Shown here: positions 38,772-49,485 of the stretch, one piece after another
Layout of the letters: every line of letters starts with the position of its first letter
Numbering within the stretch: position 1 is the stretch's first letter
Notes under the pieces: model-generated
The model's database searches: none
The model's input: the letters and a program-made list of their open reading frames with translations, nothing else
Told to the model about the DNA's origin: nothing
Made by a program: the position numbers and the translations under genes
NCBI GenBank assembly: GCA_021325375.1
Contig: JAJPHG010000009.1
Location: 1-64,000 of the forward strand
Source: Alphaproteobacteria bacterium
GTDB taxonomy: Bacteria > Pseudomonadota > Alphaproteobacteria > Micropepsales > Micropepsaceae
Length of the DNA stretch: 64,000 nucleotides
Direction of reading: 5' to 3'

Positions 38772-39404
38772 CTACGGCAGGCAAATCAGTTCTGCATCAA
38801 GTGACTTGAGCCGCGGAGCAAGGATACCGTGGTCCATGGCGCGACAAGAGCCACTGACCAGGAACATCGGCAGCTTGGATGGGTTGTGATCGGTCGGGCT
38901 GTCCGACATCAGCGATTCCAGATATTCAACTGCGCTTTCTTGAGAATAATTATGACTGGATTCGCGCAGATGGTAATACATCGCCGCAGCCGCCATTCTC
39001 TCTAAGGACTTGTAAGAATGAAAATAGTGGCCAGCCGCCGATCTTGCGATACTGAAAACATCGTAATGGCCGCGCCGATTAGAAATACCTGACAATTGAA
39101 GATCGTTTAAATCCGATTCAACTTCAATCAGAGCGATTGGAAGGTCTACGCTATAAACCACAATATCGATCTTCCGCTGCGTTTTTGTCGGCTCAATTTC
39201 GTTGTTTTTCTTATCTCTCCACACCGGCATCTGTGCCTGCAGGAATTTGGCCTCATCTTCTTTCACAATTCTAAATTCCGTCAGATTTCGTAGTGCTGCG
39301 GTAATATCCTCGTGAAGTTGTCTACCGATTTTTCCTTTGCGAATCGGCTTCGGGATGCTCTTGATAGCTGCTCGAATTTGCGTACGGACGGATTGCGTGT
39401 CCAT
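38772..39404 (-). CDS. Hypothetical protein, possible nuclease fold, inside an inverted-repeat element
   Basis: A 210-residue soluble protein, clearly more A/T-rich than its neighbours. 'RKIDIVVYSVDLPIALIEVE' (78-97, with D80, E94 and E96) looks like the D...(D/E)-x-(K/E) centre of restriction-endonuclease-like folds, but the usual Lys is replaced by Glu. An N-terminal basic helix ('IKSIPKPIRKGKIGRQLHED') precedes it. The gene lies 5 bases after one 34-base repeat and 14 bases before its inverted partner, with nothing else inside. Family not recognised; nuclease activity is inferred only. Confidence 0.6.
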   Translation of the reverse strand: MDTQSVRTQIRAAIKSIPKPIRKGKIGRQLHEDITAALRNLTEFRIVKEDEAKFLQAQMPVWRDKKNNEIEPTKTQRKIDIVVYSVDLPIALIEVESDLNDLQLSGISNRRGHYDVFSIARSAAGHYFHSYKSLERMAAAAMYYHLRESSHNYSQESAVEYLESLMSDSPTDHNPSKLPMFLVSGSCRAMDHGILAPRLKSLDAELICLP

Positions 39405-39418
39405 GAACTGAGCCCTTC

Positions 39419-39453
39419 GTCACCTGGGTGACCCGCATTCGCGGGCCATGACA
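39419..39453. repeat. Right inverted repeat flanking the nuclease-like gene
   Basis: CACCTGGGTGACCCGCATTC continuing GCGGGCCATGACA, the inverted partner of 38733-38766 with one mismatch (GTGACCC for GTGGCCC). It lies between the uvrD stop side and the start of the gene at 39404. No clear target-site duplication was found outside the two ends. Confidence 0.85.
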
Positions 39454-39472
39454 ATTAGGGTTGCGGAGAGAA

Positions 39473-41797
<2,325 letters not shown>

Positions 41798-41862
41798 GGA
41801 AGTCTCGATTCAAAGGGCATGCGCCAATGTAGAACTTGTCGCCGCAATTGTCATCGCCTGCG

Positions 41863-43350
41863 TCAAAGAAGGTGACATTTCTTGTATTTCTTGCCACTCC
41901 CACATGGACAAAGACTATTCCGGCCAACTTTCTTCGGAGACGTCATCTCAAAGCGGGGAAATTCATTTAGTTTTCCCTCAACTCGCTCTGGCGATTCCAG
42001 TATCTTGAGTTCACGCTGAAGATCGATAGCTTCCTTTTCCATTTCCGACGTCCACTCGCGCGCATCGAGGTACATCGAATCTTCCGAACGCATTTTCTCT
42101 GACCCGGATTCAGTGGCAATTCCCACTATGTCCAGTGCAGTAGGCATCTTCATCTTTGTCGTCATGCAACAGGCACGCAGAAATTCAATACGGATATTTC
42201 TATACTGATCATAGGGTAGCTGGATGATCGTGTTTCCTGGAAACAGGACGAAAACGTAGTGAGGATCTCCGGGGAGAATTGCCGGCAAAACCCTCACGCA
42301 TCGAAAATCCGGCGGAGTATTCCTGAGCATGTCGTGAATCATCAGCGCAAGGTGCCGACGCTTAAACCGAGGCTCTCTTGCTAGAAATCTACGAACCCGC
42401 TCAGAGTCTCTAAAGCCATTCCCGACGGACGTGAAGTGGGTGCCCGCGAGCGTGTGCTTATTGAACGTCTCAATCAGGGCGTCCCAAGAGTAACTGATCT
42501 GATCGGCTTTCAGCTGGGCGATACGCTGAGGATGGCGTTCGAATCGAGTCCATTCGCCTTCGGGTACCAATACGCAACTGGCGTTCTCTTCGGCGGCGAA
42601 CGGGAAGACGAAGTCGTGCTCACCTTTGGCGTTAAGATTGCGAAGGTAGATCGCCAAGAGGTCTTCTTCACCGGCAGCCATAACCGCGCGCTGTCCGCGG
42701 AGCAAATCTTTGCGTTTATCCAAGTAAGCAACAAAGTCAGAAACCGTATCGCGCGCCTGCATCAGCAGTGTGATGGTTTCCTCGTCGAACACATGAACGA
42801 ACGTCCGATTGGATTCTAGGTCACCTATAGTAAATGGCTGACAGTGCGCGCCGGCCCCCGAACTTGAGCTGTCGATCAGAAGGCTCCCCGAACCGCCGTG
42901 AATTTTTCTTATCAGCGGTGAGACACCGTGAGCGACTACAATAAGATGGAAAACGATCTTATCGGGTGGTGGAAGATCGAGGGGGAATTTTTTTGTACAC
43001 TTTCGGTCAATAAACAACCGATCAGAATGCTCGCGAATCCATCGCTCAGCTCCCCAGGTTTGCTCCGCGGATTTCCAAATTGCCTTGCGAAACCACCGCC
43101 TCCAGTCCAACGCTGCGTCGTTCGAAATCGGATACGTGCATGCTTTATCCGAGAAAATAATTACGTGCTTTCCAAACACTACAAGAAGGTCGCAAATTTC
43201 CTTTCCGTCGCCTTTCTTTGCTGTCTGCTGATCGCGATAGATGCCCGCATAACTCCATAAGGATAGAAATGTTCGCTCGCACAATGACTGCAAATATCTC
43301 TCGGAGGGCGTGACCCCCGCATGGCGTTCGATGCTTGCGAGATTCCTCAT
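41863..43350 (-). CDS. SEC-C motif protein with a possible nuclease-like N-terminus
   Basis: A 495-residue protein, more A/T-rich than its flanks. The last 20 residues, 'GRNSLCPCGSGKKYKKCHLL', are a SEC-C zinc motif (C-x-C-x8-C-H). Near the N-terminus 'GKEICDLLVVFGKHVIIFSD' then KAC (about 49-71) looks like the core strands of a NERD or Mrr-type nuclease fold, with Ser at the usual acidic position. The middle is unassigned. The ATG at 43350 is preferred; 43377 is in frame but overlaps the CoA-transferase gene. Overall function is unknown. Confidence 0.65.
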   Translation of the reverse strand: MRNLASIERHAGVTPSERYLQSLCERTFLSLWSYAGIYRDQQTAKKGDGKEICDLLVVFGKHVIIFSDKACTYPISNDAALDWRRWFRKAIWKSAEQTWGAERWIREHSDRLFIDRKCTKKFPLDLPPPDKIVFHLIVVAHGVSPLIRKIHGGSGSLLIDSSSSGAGAHCQPFTIGDLESNRTFVHVFDEETITLLMQARDTVSDFVAYLDKRKDLLRGQRAVMAAGEEDLLAIYLRNLNAKGEHDFVFPFAAEENASCVLVPEGEWTRFERHPQRIAQLKADQISYSWDALIETFNKHTLAGTHFTSVGNGFRDSERVRRFLAREPRFKRRHLALMIHDMLRNTPPDFRCVRVLPAILPGDPHYVFVLFPGNTIIQLPYDQYRNIRIEFLRACCMTTKMKMPTALDIVGIATESGSEKMRSEDSMYLDAREWTSEMEKEAIDLQRELKILESPERVEGKLNEFPRFEMTSPKKVGRNSLCPCGSGKKYKKCHLL

Positions 43351-43358
43351 CGGTTCAC

Positions 43359-44528
43359 TTAAAAGAGCCCGAGCCATTCAAGTATGTGCGCCCTATCCTC
43401 ATCCAGCTCCGGCGCCGCTGGCCGCGTTTTGGGGTCCTCATGCGCGCTCAGCTTGACCGGGTTGCCCTGCATGCGGATGGGGCCGAGGTCGGGGTCGAGG
43501 GACTCCACGATCATGTTGCGGGCCAGGACCTGCGGGTCGGACATCACCGCGGCGACGTCGTTGATCGGGCCGGACGGCACCTGCGCTTCGTCGAGCAGCG
43601 CCAACCATTCGCGCGACGGGCGCGTCTTGAGCACGGCTTCCATCTCGGCGGTCAGAGCGTCGACATGGCGCACGCGCTCGGGGTTGGTCGCAAAGCGCGG
43701 ATCGGACGCCCATGCCTCGCGGCCGAGCACGCGGGCGATGCGCGCGAAGAGGTCGTCGTTGCCCGCGGCGAGCGCGATGTGGCCGTCCTTGGTCGCGAAG
43801 GCGGCGAACGGCGCGATGGAAGGATGGCGGCTGCCGAGCTTGCCCGGCACCTCTCCCGTCGCCACGTAGCGCGAGATCGCGTTCTCCAGCACGCCGACCT
43901 GGGAGTCGAGCATCGCCACGTCGACCTTCTGCCCGCGCCCCGTCTTCTCGCGGTCGTAGAGCGCGGTCGCAACCCCGATGGTCGCGAACAGCGCCGCGGT
44001 GATGTCGCCCGTGGACGTGCCGACGCGCGTGGGCGGCCCGCCGGCGTGGCCTGTGAGGCTCATCACGCCGCCCATCGCCTGCGCGATCATGTCGTAGGCG
44101 GGACGCTTCGCATAAGGCCCGGTATGGCCGAAGCCCGACACCGCGGCGTAGATCAGGCGCGGATGTTTGTCCTTGAGCGCGTCGTAGCCGTAGCCCAGCT
44201 TCTCCATCGTGCCGCCGCGGTAGTTCTCGATCAGCACGTCGGCGCGCGAAAGCAGCGCCTCGAACACCTTGCGGTCGGCCTCGCTCTTCAGATCGAGCGC
44301 GATCGATTCCTTGCCGCGGTTGACGCTGAGGAAATAGCCCGACTTCACCTTGCCGGATTGCGCCGTGAGATAAGGCCCATAGTGGCGGCTGTCGTCGCCC
44401 CTGACCGGCGGCTCGACCTTGATCACCCGCGCGCCGAGATCGCCCAGCATCATCGCGCAATAGGGCCCGGCGAGAACGCGGGTGAGATCGACGACGAGAA
44501 GTCCGGTGAAGGGGCCGCTATTCTTCAT
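43359..44528 (-). CDS. Family III CoA-transferase (CaiB/BaiF)
   Basis: A 389-residue CaiB/BaiF-type enzyme, which moves CoA between acyl groups through an aspartyl-CoA intermediate. 'LLVVDLTRVLAGPYCAMMLG' and 'DLGARVIKVEPPVRGDDSRH' open the fold; 'SIALDLKSEADRKVFEALLS', 'DVLIENYRGGTMEKLGYGYD', 'YDMIAQAMGGVMSLTGHAGG' and 'VDVAMLDSQVGVLENAISRY' follow (the nucleophilic Asp is in VDVAMLD). The substrate is unknown. A repeat lies upstream, and the SEC-C gene follows after 8 bases. Confidence 0.93.
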   Translation of the reverse strand: MKNSGPFTGLLVVDLTRVLAGPYCAMMLGDLGARVIKVEPPVRGDDSRHYGPYLTAQSGKVKSGYFLSVNRGKESIALDLKSEADRKVFEALLSRADVLIENYRGGTMEKLGYGYDALKDKHPRLIYAAVSGFGHTGPYAKRPAYDMIAQAMGGVMSLTGHAGGPPTRVGTSTGDITAALFATIGVATALYDREKTGRGQKVDVAMLDSQVGVLENAISRYVATGEVPGKLGSRHPSIAPFAAFATKDGHIALAAGNDDLFARIARVLGREAWASDPRFATNPERVRHVDALTAEMEAVLKTRPSREWLALLDEAQVPSGPINDVAAVMSDPQVLARNMIVESLDPDLGPIRMQGNPVKLSAHEDPKTRPAAPELDEDRAHILEWLGLF

Positions 44529-44538
44529 GTTCTCAGCT

Positions 44539-44664
44539 TGTCATCCCCGGCGAGCCGCGCAAAGCGCGGCGAGGAAAGGGGATCCAGGGGACCAAGCGTT
44601 GCACCCAGTCACCTGGGTTCCCTTCCCCTCGCGATGCTAAAGCATCGCTCGGCCGGGAATGACA
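44539..44664. repeat. Intergenic inverted-repeat element with TGTCAT/ATGACA ends
   Basis: TGTCATCCCCGGCGAGC at the left and GCTCGGCCGGGAATGACA at the right pair as outer arms; inside are GCCGCGC/GCGCGGC, CCAGGG/CACCTGGG-type and GCGATG/CATCGC hairpins. It shares only the outermost TGTCAT/ATGACA with the elements at 2939, 38733 and 58355, so it is a separate but perhaps related family. It occupies nearly all of the gap between DUF4169 and the CoA-transferase. Confidence 0.75.
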
Positions 44665-44665
44665 G

Positions 44666-44848
44666 TTATTTTTCTTCGTCGAGCTTGTGCGCTTCGACGT
44701 CATGCGCGTCCTTCTCCGCGCGCGCTTTGCCAAGGTCGCGCGCGGGCTTGGGCGCTCCATGCTTGATCCGGTTGGCCTCGGCCTCGCGCGCTTTCCCGTC
44801 GCGGGCCTTGGCTTTGCGGGCGCGGCGCAGGTTGACGATCTCAGCCAT
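44666..44848 (-). CDS. DUF4169 family protein
   Basis: A 60-residue highly charged protein beginning 'MAEIVNLRRARKAKARD', the hallmark of DUF4169, ending 'DAHDVEAHKLDEE'. In alphaproteobacteria the family usually sits beside a small ribbon-helix-helix protein, SspB and fumC; all of these lie here within 6 kb, but three glutathione transferase genes separate it from them. Its start overlaps the last transferase by 8 bases. Molecular function is unknown. Confidence 0.88.
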   Translation of the reverse strand: MAEIVNLRRARKAKARDGKAREAEANRIKHGAPKPARDLGKARAEKDAHDVEAHKLDEEK

Positions 44849-45443
44849 TTTCTCTTGCCTGCGCGCGCTGGAAGGCCGGGCGCGCGGTCAGCCTCGCGAC
44901 ATAGTCGTCATAATGCTTCCTATCCGGGAACAGCGAGCCCTTGAAGAACGCGATGAAGCTGCCGCAGAGGATGTCAGCGGCGGAGAATTCGTCGCCCAGG
45001 ATGTAGGGCGTCTTCTCGAGCTGGCGCGAGATCACGGCCTCGATGTCCTCGAACTTGCCGAAGCCGGTCGAGGCGCCGTCCTTGTCCCAGCCCGCGAAGC
45101 GCGCGCCCACGGCGGGCTCCAGCGTGGCCGAACAGAAGAACAGCCAGCGCACGTAGTCGGCGCGGTGGCGATCGCCCGGCAGCGGACCTATCGCGTGCTT
45201 CGGATGCGAATCGGTGAGGAACAGGCAGATGGCGCCGGATTCGTAGACGATCTCGTCATAGAGCTTGATCGTGGGCACCTTGCGCAGCGGGTTGATCGCC
45301 AGATAGTCGTCGGGCGCGGGCGATCCCGTGCCGTCGCCGCGCAGGATCGGCACGATCTCGATCCGGTAAGGCGCCTCCAGCTCCTCGAGCAGCCAGATGA
45401 TGCGCGAGGAGCGCGAGCGCGGCGCGTGATAGAGCGTGATCAT
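44841..45443 (-). CDS. Glutathione S-transferase family protein, third of three
   Basis: A 200-residue GST: N-terminal thioredoxin fold 'MITLYHAPRSRSSRIIWLLE' with 'RKVPTIKLYDEIVYESGAIC' (cis-Pro and glutathione-binding E-S), and a helical C-terminal domain ('YVRWLFFCSATLEPAVGARF', 'YILGDEFSAADILCGSFIAF'). A Ser in the N-terminal SRSSR segment could be catalytic. It overlaps DUF4169 and follows the second transferase by 15 bases. Substrates are unknown. Confidence 0.9.
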   Translation of the reverse strand: MITLYHAPRSRSSRIIWLLEELEAPYRIEIVPILRGDGTGSPAPDDYLAINPLRKVPTIKLYDEIVYESGAICLFLTDSHPKHAIGPLPGDRHRADYVRWLFFCSATLEPAVGARFAGWDKDGASTGFGKFEDIEAVISRQLEKTPYILGDEFSAADILCGSFIAFFKGSLFPDRKHYDDYVARLTARPAFQRAQARENG

Positions 45444-45458
45444 CGGCAGTCCTCCCGG

Positions 45459-46046
45459 TCAGGCCGCCATCATCTTGGCGAAGGCTGGGCGGGCCGTGAT
45501 GCGCGCGGTGTAGTCTTTCAGCATGGGCGTCTCAGCCATCATCTTGGCCTGGAGCATGAAATGGATGCCGCCGCCCAGGAGGATGTCGAGCGCGCTGAAA
45601 TCGTCGCCCAGGAAATAGTTGCGGCCTTTCAGATGCGCGTTCAGCGCCTCCTCCACCTCGTCGGCCGGGGCCCAGCCCATGGCGCCGTAGACGTGCTGGA
45701 TGCCGAAGCGCCGGCACAGCAGCGCCGGCTCCATCACGCCGGGGCGGTAGGCGAGCCAGGAGAGATATTCGTCGCGGCCCTTCTCGCCCGCTTGCGGGCC
45801 CATCCTCACCGTGCGGTACTTGTCGGTGAGATAGAGCGCGATGGCGCTGGATTCGAACAGCGTGTCGCCGCCGTCGGTCAGCGCCGGCACCTTGCCGTGC
45901 GGATGCGGATTGGCGGGATCCTTCGCGCCCGTGCCGTCGAAGCGGCGGAAGCCGACGACCCTGGTCTCATAGGGAACCTGTAGTTCCTCCAGGAGCCACA
46001 CGATGCTGCTCGAGCGCGTCTGCGGCGAATGATAGAGCGTGATCAT
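45459..46046 (-). CDS. Glutathione S-transferase family protein, second of three
   Basis: A 195-residue GST: 'MITLYHSPQTRSSSIVWLLE', 'NPHPHGKVPALTDGGDTLFE' then 'SSAIALYLTDKY', and helical-domain 'YLSWLAYRPGVMEPALLCRR' and 'YFLGDDFSALDILLGGGIHF'. It is closest to the first transferase upstream, sharing the NPHPHGKVPA segment, so these two look like a tandem duplication. Its start codon shares a base with the stop of that gene. Confidence 0.9.
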   Translation of the reverse strand: MITLYHSPQTRSSSIVWLLEELQVPYETRVVGFRRFDGTGAKDPANPHPHGKVPALTDGGDTLFESSAIALYLTDKYRTVRMGPQAGEKGRDEYLSWLAYRPGVMEPALLCRRFGIQHVYGAMGWAPADEVEEALNAHLKGRNYFLGDDFSALDILLGGGIHFMLQAKMMAETPMLKDYTARITARPAFAKMMAA

Positions 46047-46648
46047 CAGCCTTCCTCCCGCCCTTGCGCGCGCGCATAGGCCGGCCGCGCCAGGCAGCGC
46101 TTGACATATTCTTCGATGACCGGCGATTTCGGCAGCATCGGCGAGGCGCCGAACATCGCGAACGTCGTCGAATAGAGGATGTCGGCGCCCGAGAAGCTGT
46201 CGCCCAGCACATAGGGATGCGCGCCCAGCGCGTTGATGACGAACGGCATCGCCTCTTCCACCTTCACCCAGCCGGCGGTGCCGACCGGCACCTCGACGTT
46301 CATGAATTTCGACATGAAGGCGGGCTCGAGCACACCGGTATAGTAGGACAGCCAGGAGAGATAGGCGCCGCGTTGCCCGTCGCCGACGGTGGGGCCGATG
46401 CCCGCGGTCGGGAACTTGTCCGTCAGATAGAGGACGATCGCGGGCGACTCGAAGACGATCGTGCCGTCGTCACTGTCCTTGATCGCGGGCACCTTGCCGT
46501 GCGGATGGGGATTGGTGGGGTCGGCCGCGCCCGCGCCGTCGCGGGTACGGGTGCTGACGAGCTTGATCTCGTAAGGCGCGCCCAGTTCCTCGAGCAGCCA
46601 AAGGAAGCGCGAGGAACGGGTCCTCGGGCGGTGATAGAGTGTGATCAT
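46046..46648 (-). CDS. Glutathione S-transferase family protein, first of three
   Basis: A 200-residue GST: 'MITLYHRPRTRSSRFLWLLE', 'NPHPHGKVPAIKDSDDG' then 'FESPAIVLYLTDKF', and 'YLSWLSYYTGVLEPAFMSKF' and 'YVLGDSFSGADILYSTTFAM'. The ATG at 46648 aligns with the starts of the two paralogues; the longer frame upstream is not used. It is the first gene of the three-transferase and DUF4169 run. Confidence 0.9.
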   Translation of the reverse strand: MITLYHRPRTRSSRFLWLLEELGAPYEIKLVSTRTRDGAGAADPTNPHPHGKVPAIKDSDDGTIVFESPAIVLYLTDKFPTAGIGPTVGDGQRGAYLSWLSYYTGVLEPAFMSKFMNVEVPVGTAGWVKVEEAMPFVINALGAHPYVLGDSFSGADILYSTTFAMFGASPMLPKSPVIEEYVKRCLARPAYARAQGREEG

Positions 46649-46716
46649 CTTCTGGGCCTTTCGATTGCCGCCCCGTTCTACTGCCAATCAGCTGACAGCC
46701 TTGTGTCAGTATCCTG

Positions 46717-46923
46717 TCAGCCGGATTTCGCCGCCGCAAGCGCGGCCAGGCGCAGCGCGCTCGCAAGCGCCCGGTTGCCGCGCGCCTTGTCGACGCGGGA
46801 GACGAAGGCGGCCAGGCTCAGGCCCTCGCGCCGCGCCTCGGCGTCGACGATCGCCCAGAATTCCTCTTCCAGTGCGACCGAGGTGCGGTGGCCCGACAGC
46901 GAGAAGGAGCGTTTCCTGAGCAT
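46717..46923 (-). CDS. Small ribbon-helix-helix protein (RHH_4 type)
   Basis: A 68-residue protein: 'MLRKRSFSLSGHRTSVALEE' then 'EFWAIVDAEARREGLSLAAF' and 'VSRVDKARGNRALASALRLA'. This is the short ribbon-helix-helix type that accompanies DUF4169 and SspB in alphaproteobacteria; it may bind DNA, but its target is not known to me. It starts 8 bases after the methyltransferase-like gene, and 68 bases separate it from the first transferase. Confidence 0.85.
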   Translation of the reverse strand: MLRKRSFSLSGHRTSVALEEEFWAIVDAEARREGLSLAAFVSRVDKARGNRALASALRLAALAAAKSG

Positions 46924-46931
46924 CGCGCGAT

Positions 46932-47666
46932 CTATGCACGCAAGGCTCGGAACACCAAGTCCTTCAGGCCGCGCGCGACCGTGGGCGCGCCGCGCCGCGG
47001 CGGCATCAACAGGTGCGGACGTTTCAGGCGGCTTGCCGCTCCCGCCACGACGACCGCGTTGCGGTCGAGCCAGCCGTCGCAGTCCAGAAGCCGCACATGC
47101 CGCCACGCGCCTTTCATCGTGCGCGCCATGCGGTCGGGGGTGCGGTCGTCGTCGTCGTCCACGATCACGTTCGCCAGGAACAGCGCGCCGCGCGGACGCA
47201 TCTTCTTCTTGGTGAGAGCGAAGAAGGCGGGGGTAAGGAACTGTTTGGGGATCTCGCCGTCGGCGAAGGCGTCGAGCACGATGGCGTCGTAGCGCCGCCG
47301 TGTCCCCCGCAGGAACGCGGCACCGTCGGCGACGTGGCATTCGATCTGCGCCGGCATGTGGAAATAGTTCCGCGCGATCTCGAAAGACACCGGATCGATG
47401 TCGAGGACGGTGGCGCGCGCGCCCACGCGGTGCAGCATCGTCGCCAGCGTGCCCCCGCCGCAGCCGATCATCAGCACGTCGCGGCACTTCGCCTGCACCA
47501 GGAAGCCGAAGATCGCGTGGATGTAGTCGGCCAGGCTCACGCCGTCGCGGTCCGAGGCGCTGTGGTTGCTGCATTCGCGCCAATAGGAGACCTTACCCGA
47601 GGCGTTGTGCTGCTCGATGACCGGCGCGTCGTAGCGCGGGTCGCGATGTTTGGAATCGCGCTTCAA
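46932..47666 (-). CDS. Spermidine synthase-like / SAM-dependent protein
   Basis: A protein of about 244 residues with a Rossmann methyltransferase core: 'DVLMIGCGGGTLATMLHRVG' then 'ARATVLDIDPVSFEIARNYF', 'HVADGAAFLRGTRRRYDAIV' and 'LDAFADGEIPKQFLTPAFFA', resembling spermidine synthase-like proteins; polyamine synthesis is not proven. No ATG or GTG precedes this core at a suitable distance. A TTG at 47666, 2 bases after the fumC stop, gives 'MKRDSKHRDPRYDAPVIEQH' as the N-terminus. The start is therefore uncertain. Confidence 0.7.
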   Translation of the reverse strand: MKRDSKHRDPRYDAPVIEQHNASGKVSYWRECSNHSASDRDGVSLADYIHAIFGFLVQAKCRDVLMIGCGGGTLATMLHRVGARATVLDIDPVSFEIARNYFHMPAQIECHVADGAAFLRGTRRRYDAIVLDAFADGEIPKQFLTPAFFALTKKKMRPRGALFLANVIVDDDDDRTPDRMARTMKGAWRHVRLLDCDGWLDRNAVVVAGAASRLKRPHLLMPPRRGAPTVARGLKDLVFRALRA

Positions 47667-47668
47667 AG

Positions 47669-49060
47669 TTATTTTGGGTGGATCATGTCTTCGGGGCGCA
47701 CAATTCTGTCGAACTCTTCCGCAGTGACGAGGCCGGACTTGACCGCCTCCTCCTTCAGCGTCGTGCCGTTCTTGTGCGCGGTCTTGGCGATCTTGGCGGC
47801 GGCGTCGTAGCCGATCTTGGGCGCGAGCGCGGTGACCAGCATCAAGGAGCGCTCGAGCCCCGCCTTGATGTTGTCGCGCCGCGCCTCGATGCCCACGACA
47901 CAGTGATCGGTGAAGCTGATCGACGCGTCGGCCACCAGCCGCACGCTCTGAAGGAAATTGTACGCCATGACCGGGTTGTAGACGTTGAGCTCGAAATGAC
48001 CCTGGCTGTCGGCGAAGGTCAGCGCGGCGTTGTTGCCGAAGACCTGCACGCAGACCTGGGTCATCGCCTCGCACTGCGTCGGGTTCACCTTGCCCGGCAT
48101 GATCGAGGAGCCCGGCTCGTTCTCCGGCAGCGCCAGCTCGCCCAGCCCCGAGCGCGGGCCGGAGCCGAGCAGGCGGATGTCGTTGGCGATCTTGAACAGC
48201 GAGGCCGCTACCGTGTTGATCGCGCCATGGCTGAACACCATCGCGTCATGCGCGGCCAGCGCCTCGAACTTGTTCGGCGCGGAGGTGAACGGCAGGTCCG
48301 TGATCGCGGCGATGCGCTTGGCGACCTCTTCCGCGAAACCTTTCGGCGCGTTCAACCCGGTGCCGACCGCCGTGCCGCCCTGCGCGAGCTGCATCAGCTT
48401 GGGCAGCGTCTGCTCCACGCGCTCGATGCCGTTGGCGACCTGCGTGACGTAGCCGGAGAACTCCTGGCCGAGCGTGAGCGGTGTGGCGTCCTGCGTATGC
48501 GTGCGGCCGATCTTGATGATGTCCTTGAACTCGTCCTGCTTCTTCGCCAGCGCCGCGTGCAGGTGCTTCAGCGCGGGCAGCAGGTCGCGCACGATCTGCT
48601 CGGCGGCGGCGATGTGCATCGCGGTCGGATAGGTGTCGTTCGACGACTGGCTCATATTGACGTGGTCGTTGGGATGCACGGGCTTCTTCGAGCCCATCAC
48701 CCCGCCCAGCATCTCGATGGCGCGGTTGGAGATCACCTCGTTGGCGTTCATGTTGGACTGGGTGCCCGAGCCCGTCTGCCAGACCTTGAGGGGGAAGTGA
48801 TCGTCGAGCTTGCCGTCGATCACCTCTTGTGCCGCCGCCACGATCGTCTCGCCGATCGTCTTGTCGAGCAGCCCCATCGCCATGTTGGTCTCGGCCGCCG
48901 CGCGCTTGACGATGCCCAAGGCGCGAACGATCGGCAGCGGCTGCCGCTCCCACCCGATCTTGAAATTGCCGAGCGAGCGCTGCGCCTGCGCCCCCCAATA
49001 TTTCGTCGCATCGACCTCGATGGGTCCGAAAGTGTCGGTCTCGGTGCGGGTCTTGGTCAT
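47669..49060 (-). CDS. fumC: Class II fumarate hydratase FumC
   Basis: A 463-residue TCA-cycle enzyme, fumarate to malate, iron-independent. '[20 protein letters not shown]', '[20 protein letters not shown]', '[20 protein letters not shown]', '[19 protein letters not shown]' and the signature loop '[17 protein letters not shown]' are all intact. It begins 3 bases before the stop of the PIN-toxin gene (overlap) and is followed by the methyltransferase-like gene. Aspartase and argininosuccinate lyase are excluded by the FumC-specific segments. Confidence 0.97.
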   Translation of the reverse strand: MTKTRTETDTFGPIEVDATKYWGAQAQRSLGNFKIGWERQPLPIVRALGIVKRAAAETNMAMGLLDKTIGETIVAAAQEVIDGKLDDHFPLKVWQTGSGTQSNMNANEVISNRAIEMLGGVMGSKKPVHPNDHVNMSQSSNDTYPTAMHIAAAEQIVRDLLPALKHLHAALAKKQDEFKDIIKIGRTHTQDATPLTLGQEFSGYVTQVANGIERVEQTLPKLMQLAQGGTAVGTGLNAPKGFAEEVAKRIAAITDLPFTSAPNKFEALAAHDAMVFSHGAINTVAASLFKIANDIRLLGSGPRSGLGELALPENEPGSSIMPGKVNPTQCEAMTQVCVQVFGNNAALTFADSQGHFELNVYNPVMAYNFLQSVRLVADASISFTDHCVVGIEARRDNIKAGLERSLMLVTALAPKIGYDAAAKIAKTAHKNGTTLKEEAVKSGLVTAEEFDRIVRPEDMIHPK

Positions 49061-49485
49061 GTCAGATCAGGTTTCCAGGGATTGATGACGGACGTTCCGG
49101 TAAGTTCGAAGTCGCCGGTATTGCGTGTTGCGACAGTCGCGCCGTTCGATTGCGCGATCGCGGCAATCTGGGCATCGGACACGGAATGGGCGCGGCCATG
49201 CCGCTGCATCTCCAGAAGGATAAGCGGAAAGGCCTTGGCCCCGGCGCTGTCGAAGGGCAGCACATGGCCGGAGAAGCGAACTGAGAAAATCCGCTCCACG
49301 AGCTCCTCTAACTCGCGCTTTTTCCTGCCTTCATGACGTCGTTGAGCGCCATAGCGCATTTCGGCTTCGGTGACCGCTGTAGTGAACAGCTCCGTGTTGG
49401 GCACGAACCGTAGCCACCGCATGACCCGTTCATCGGGACTCGGCCGCATGGCTTCCGAGATGACGTTGGTGTCGAGAATGATCAT
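49057..49485 (-). CDS. VapC/FitB-type PIN-domain toxin
   Basis: A 142-residue PIN ribonuclease-like protein. Acidic residues fit the family: D5 ('[13 protein letters not shown]'), E40 or E42 ('[12 protein letters not shown]'), D104 ('[11 protein letters not shown]') and D125 ('ATRNTGDFE'). Such toxins cleave RNA and are held inactive by the antitoxin encoded just before, with which it overlaps by ATGA. Its own end overlaps the fumC start by 4 bases, so fumC may be expressed partly from this unit. Confidence 0.9.
   Translation of the reverse strand: MIILDTNVISEAMRPSPDERVMRWLRFVPNTELFTTAVTEAEMRYGAQRRHEGRKKRELEELVERIFSVRFSGHVLPFDSAGAKAFPLILLEMQRHGRAHSVSDAQIAAIAQSNGATVATRNTGDFELTGTSVINPWKPDLT

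Noticed and set aside
38733..39453. Insertion sequence with transposase
   Set aside because: No DDE, HUH or serine/tyrosine recombinase motif is seen in the single gene, and no target-site duplication was found at the ends.
43335..45983. 882-codon + strand frame opposite the CoA-transferase and transferase genes
   Set aside because: It crosses several real genes and an inverted-repeat element; its translation is a codon-bias artefact.
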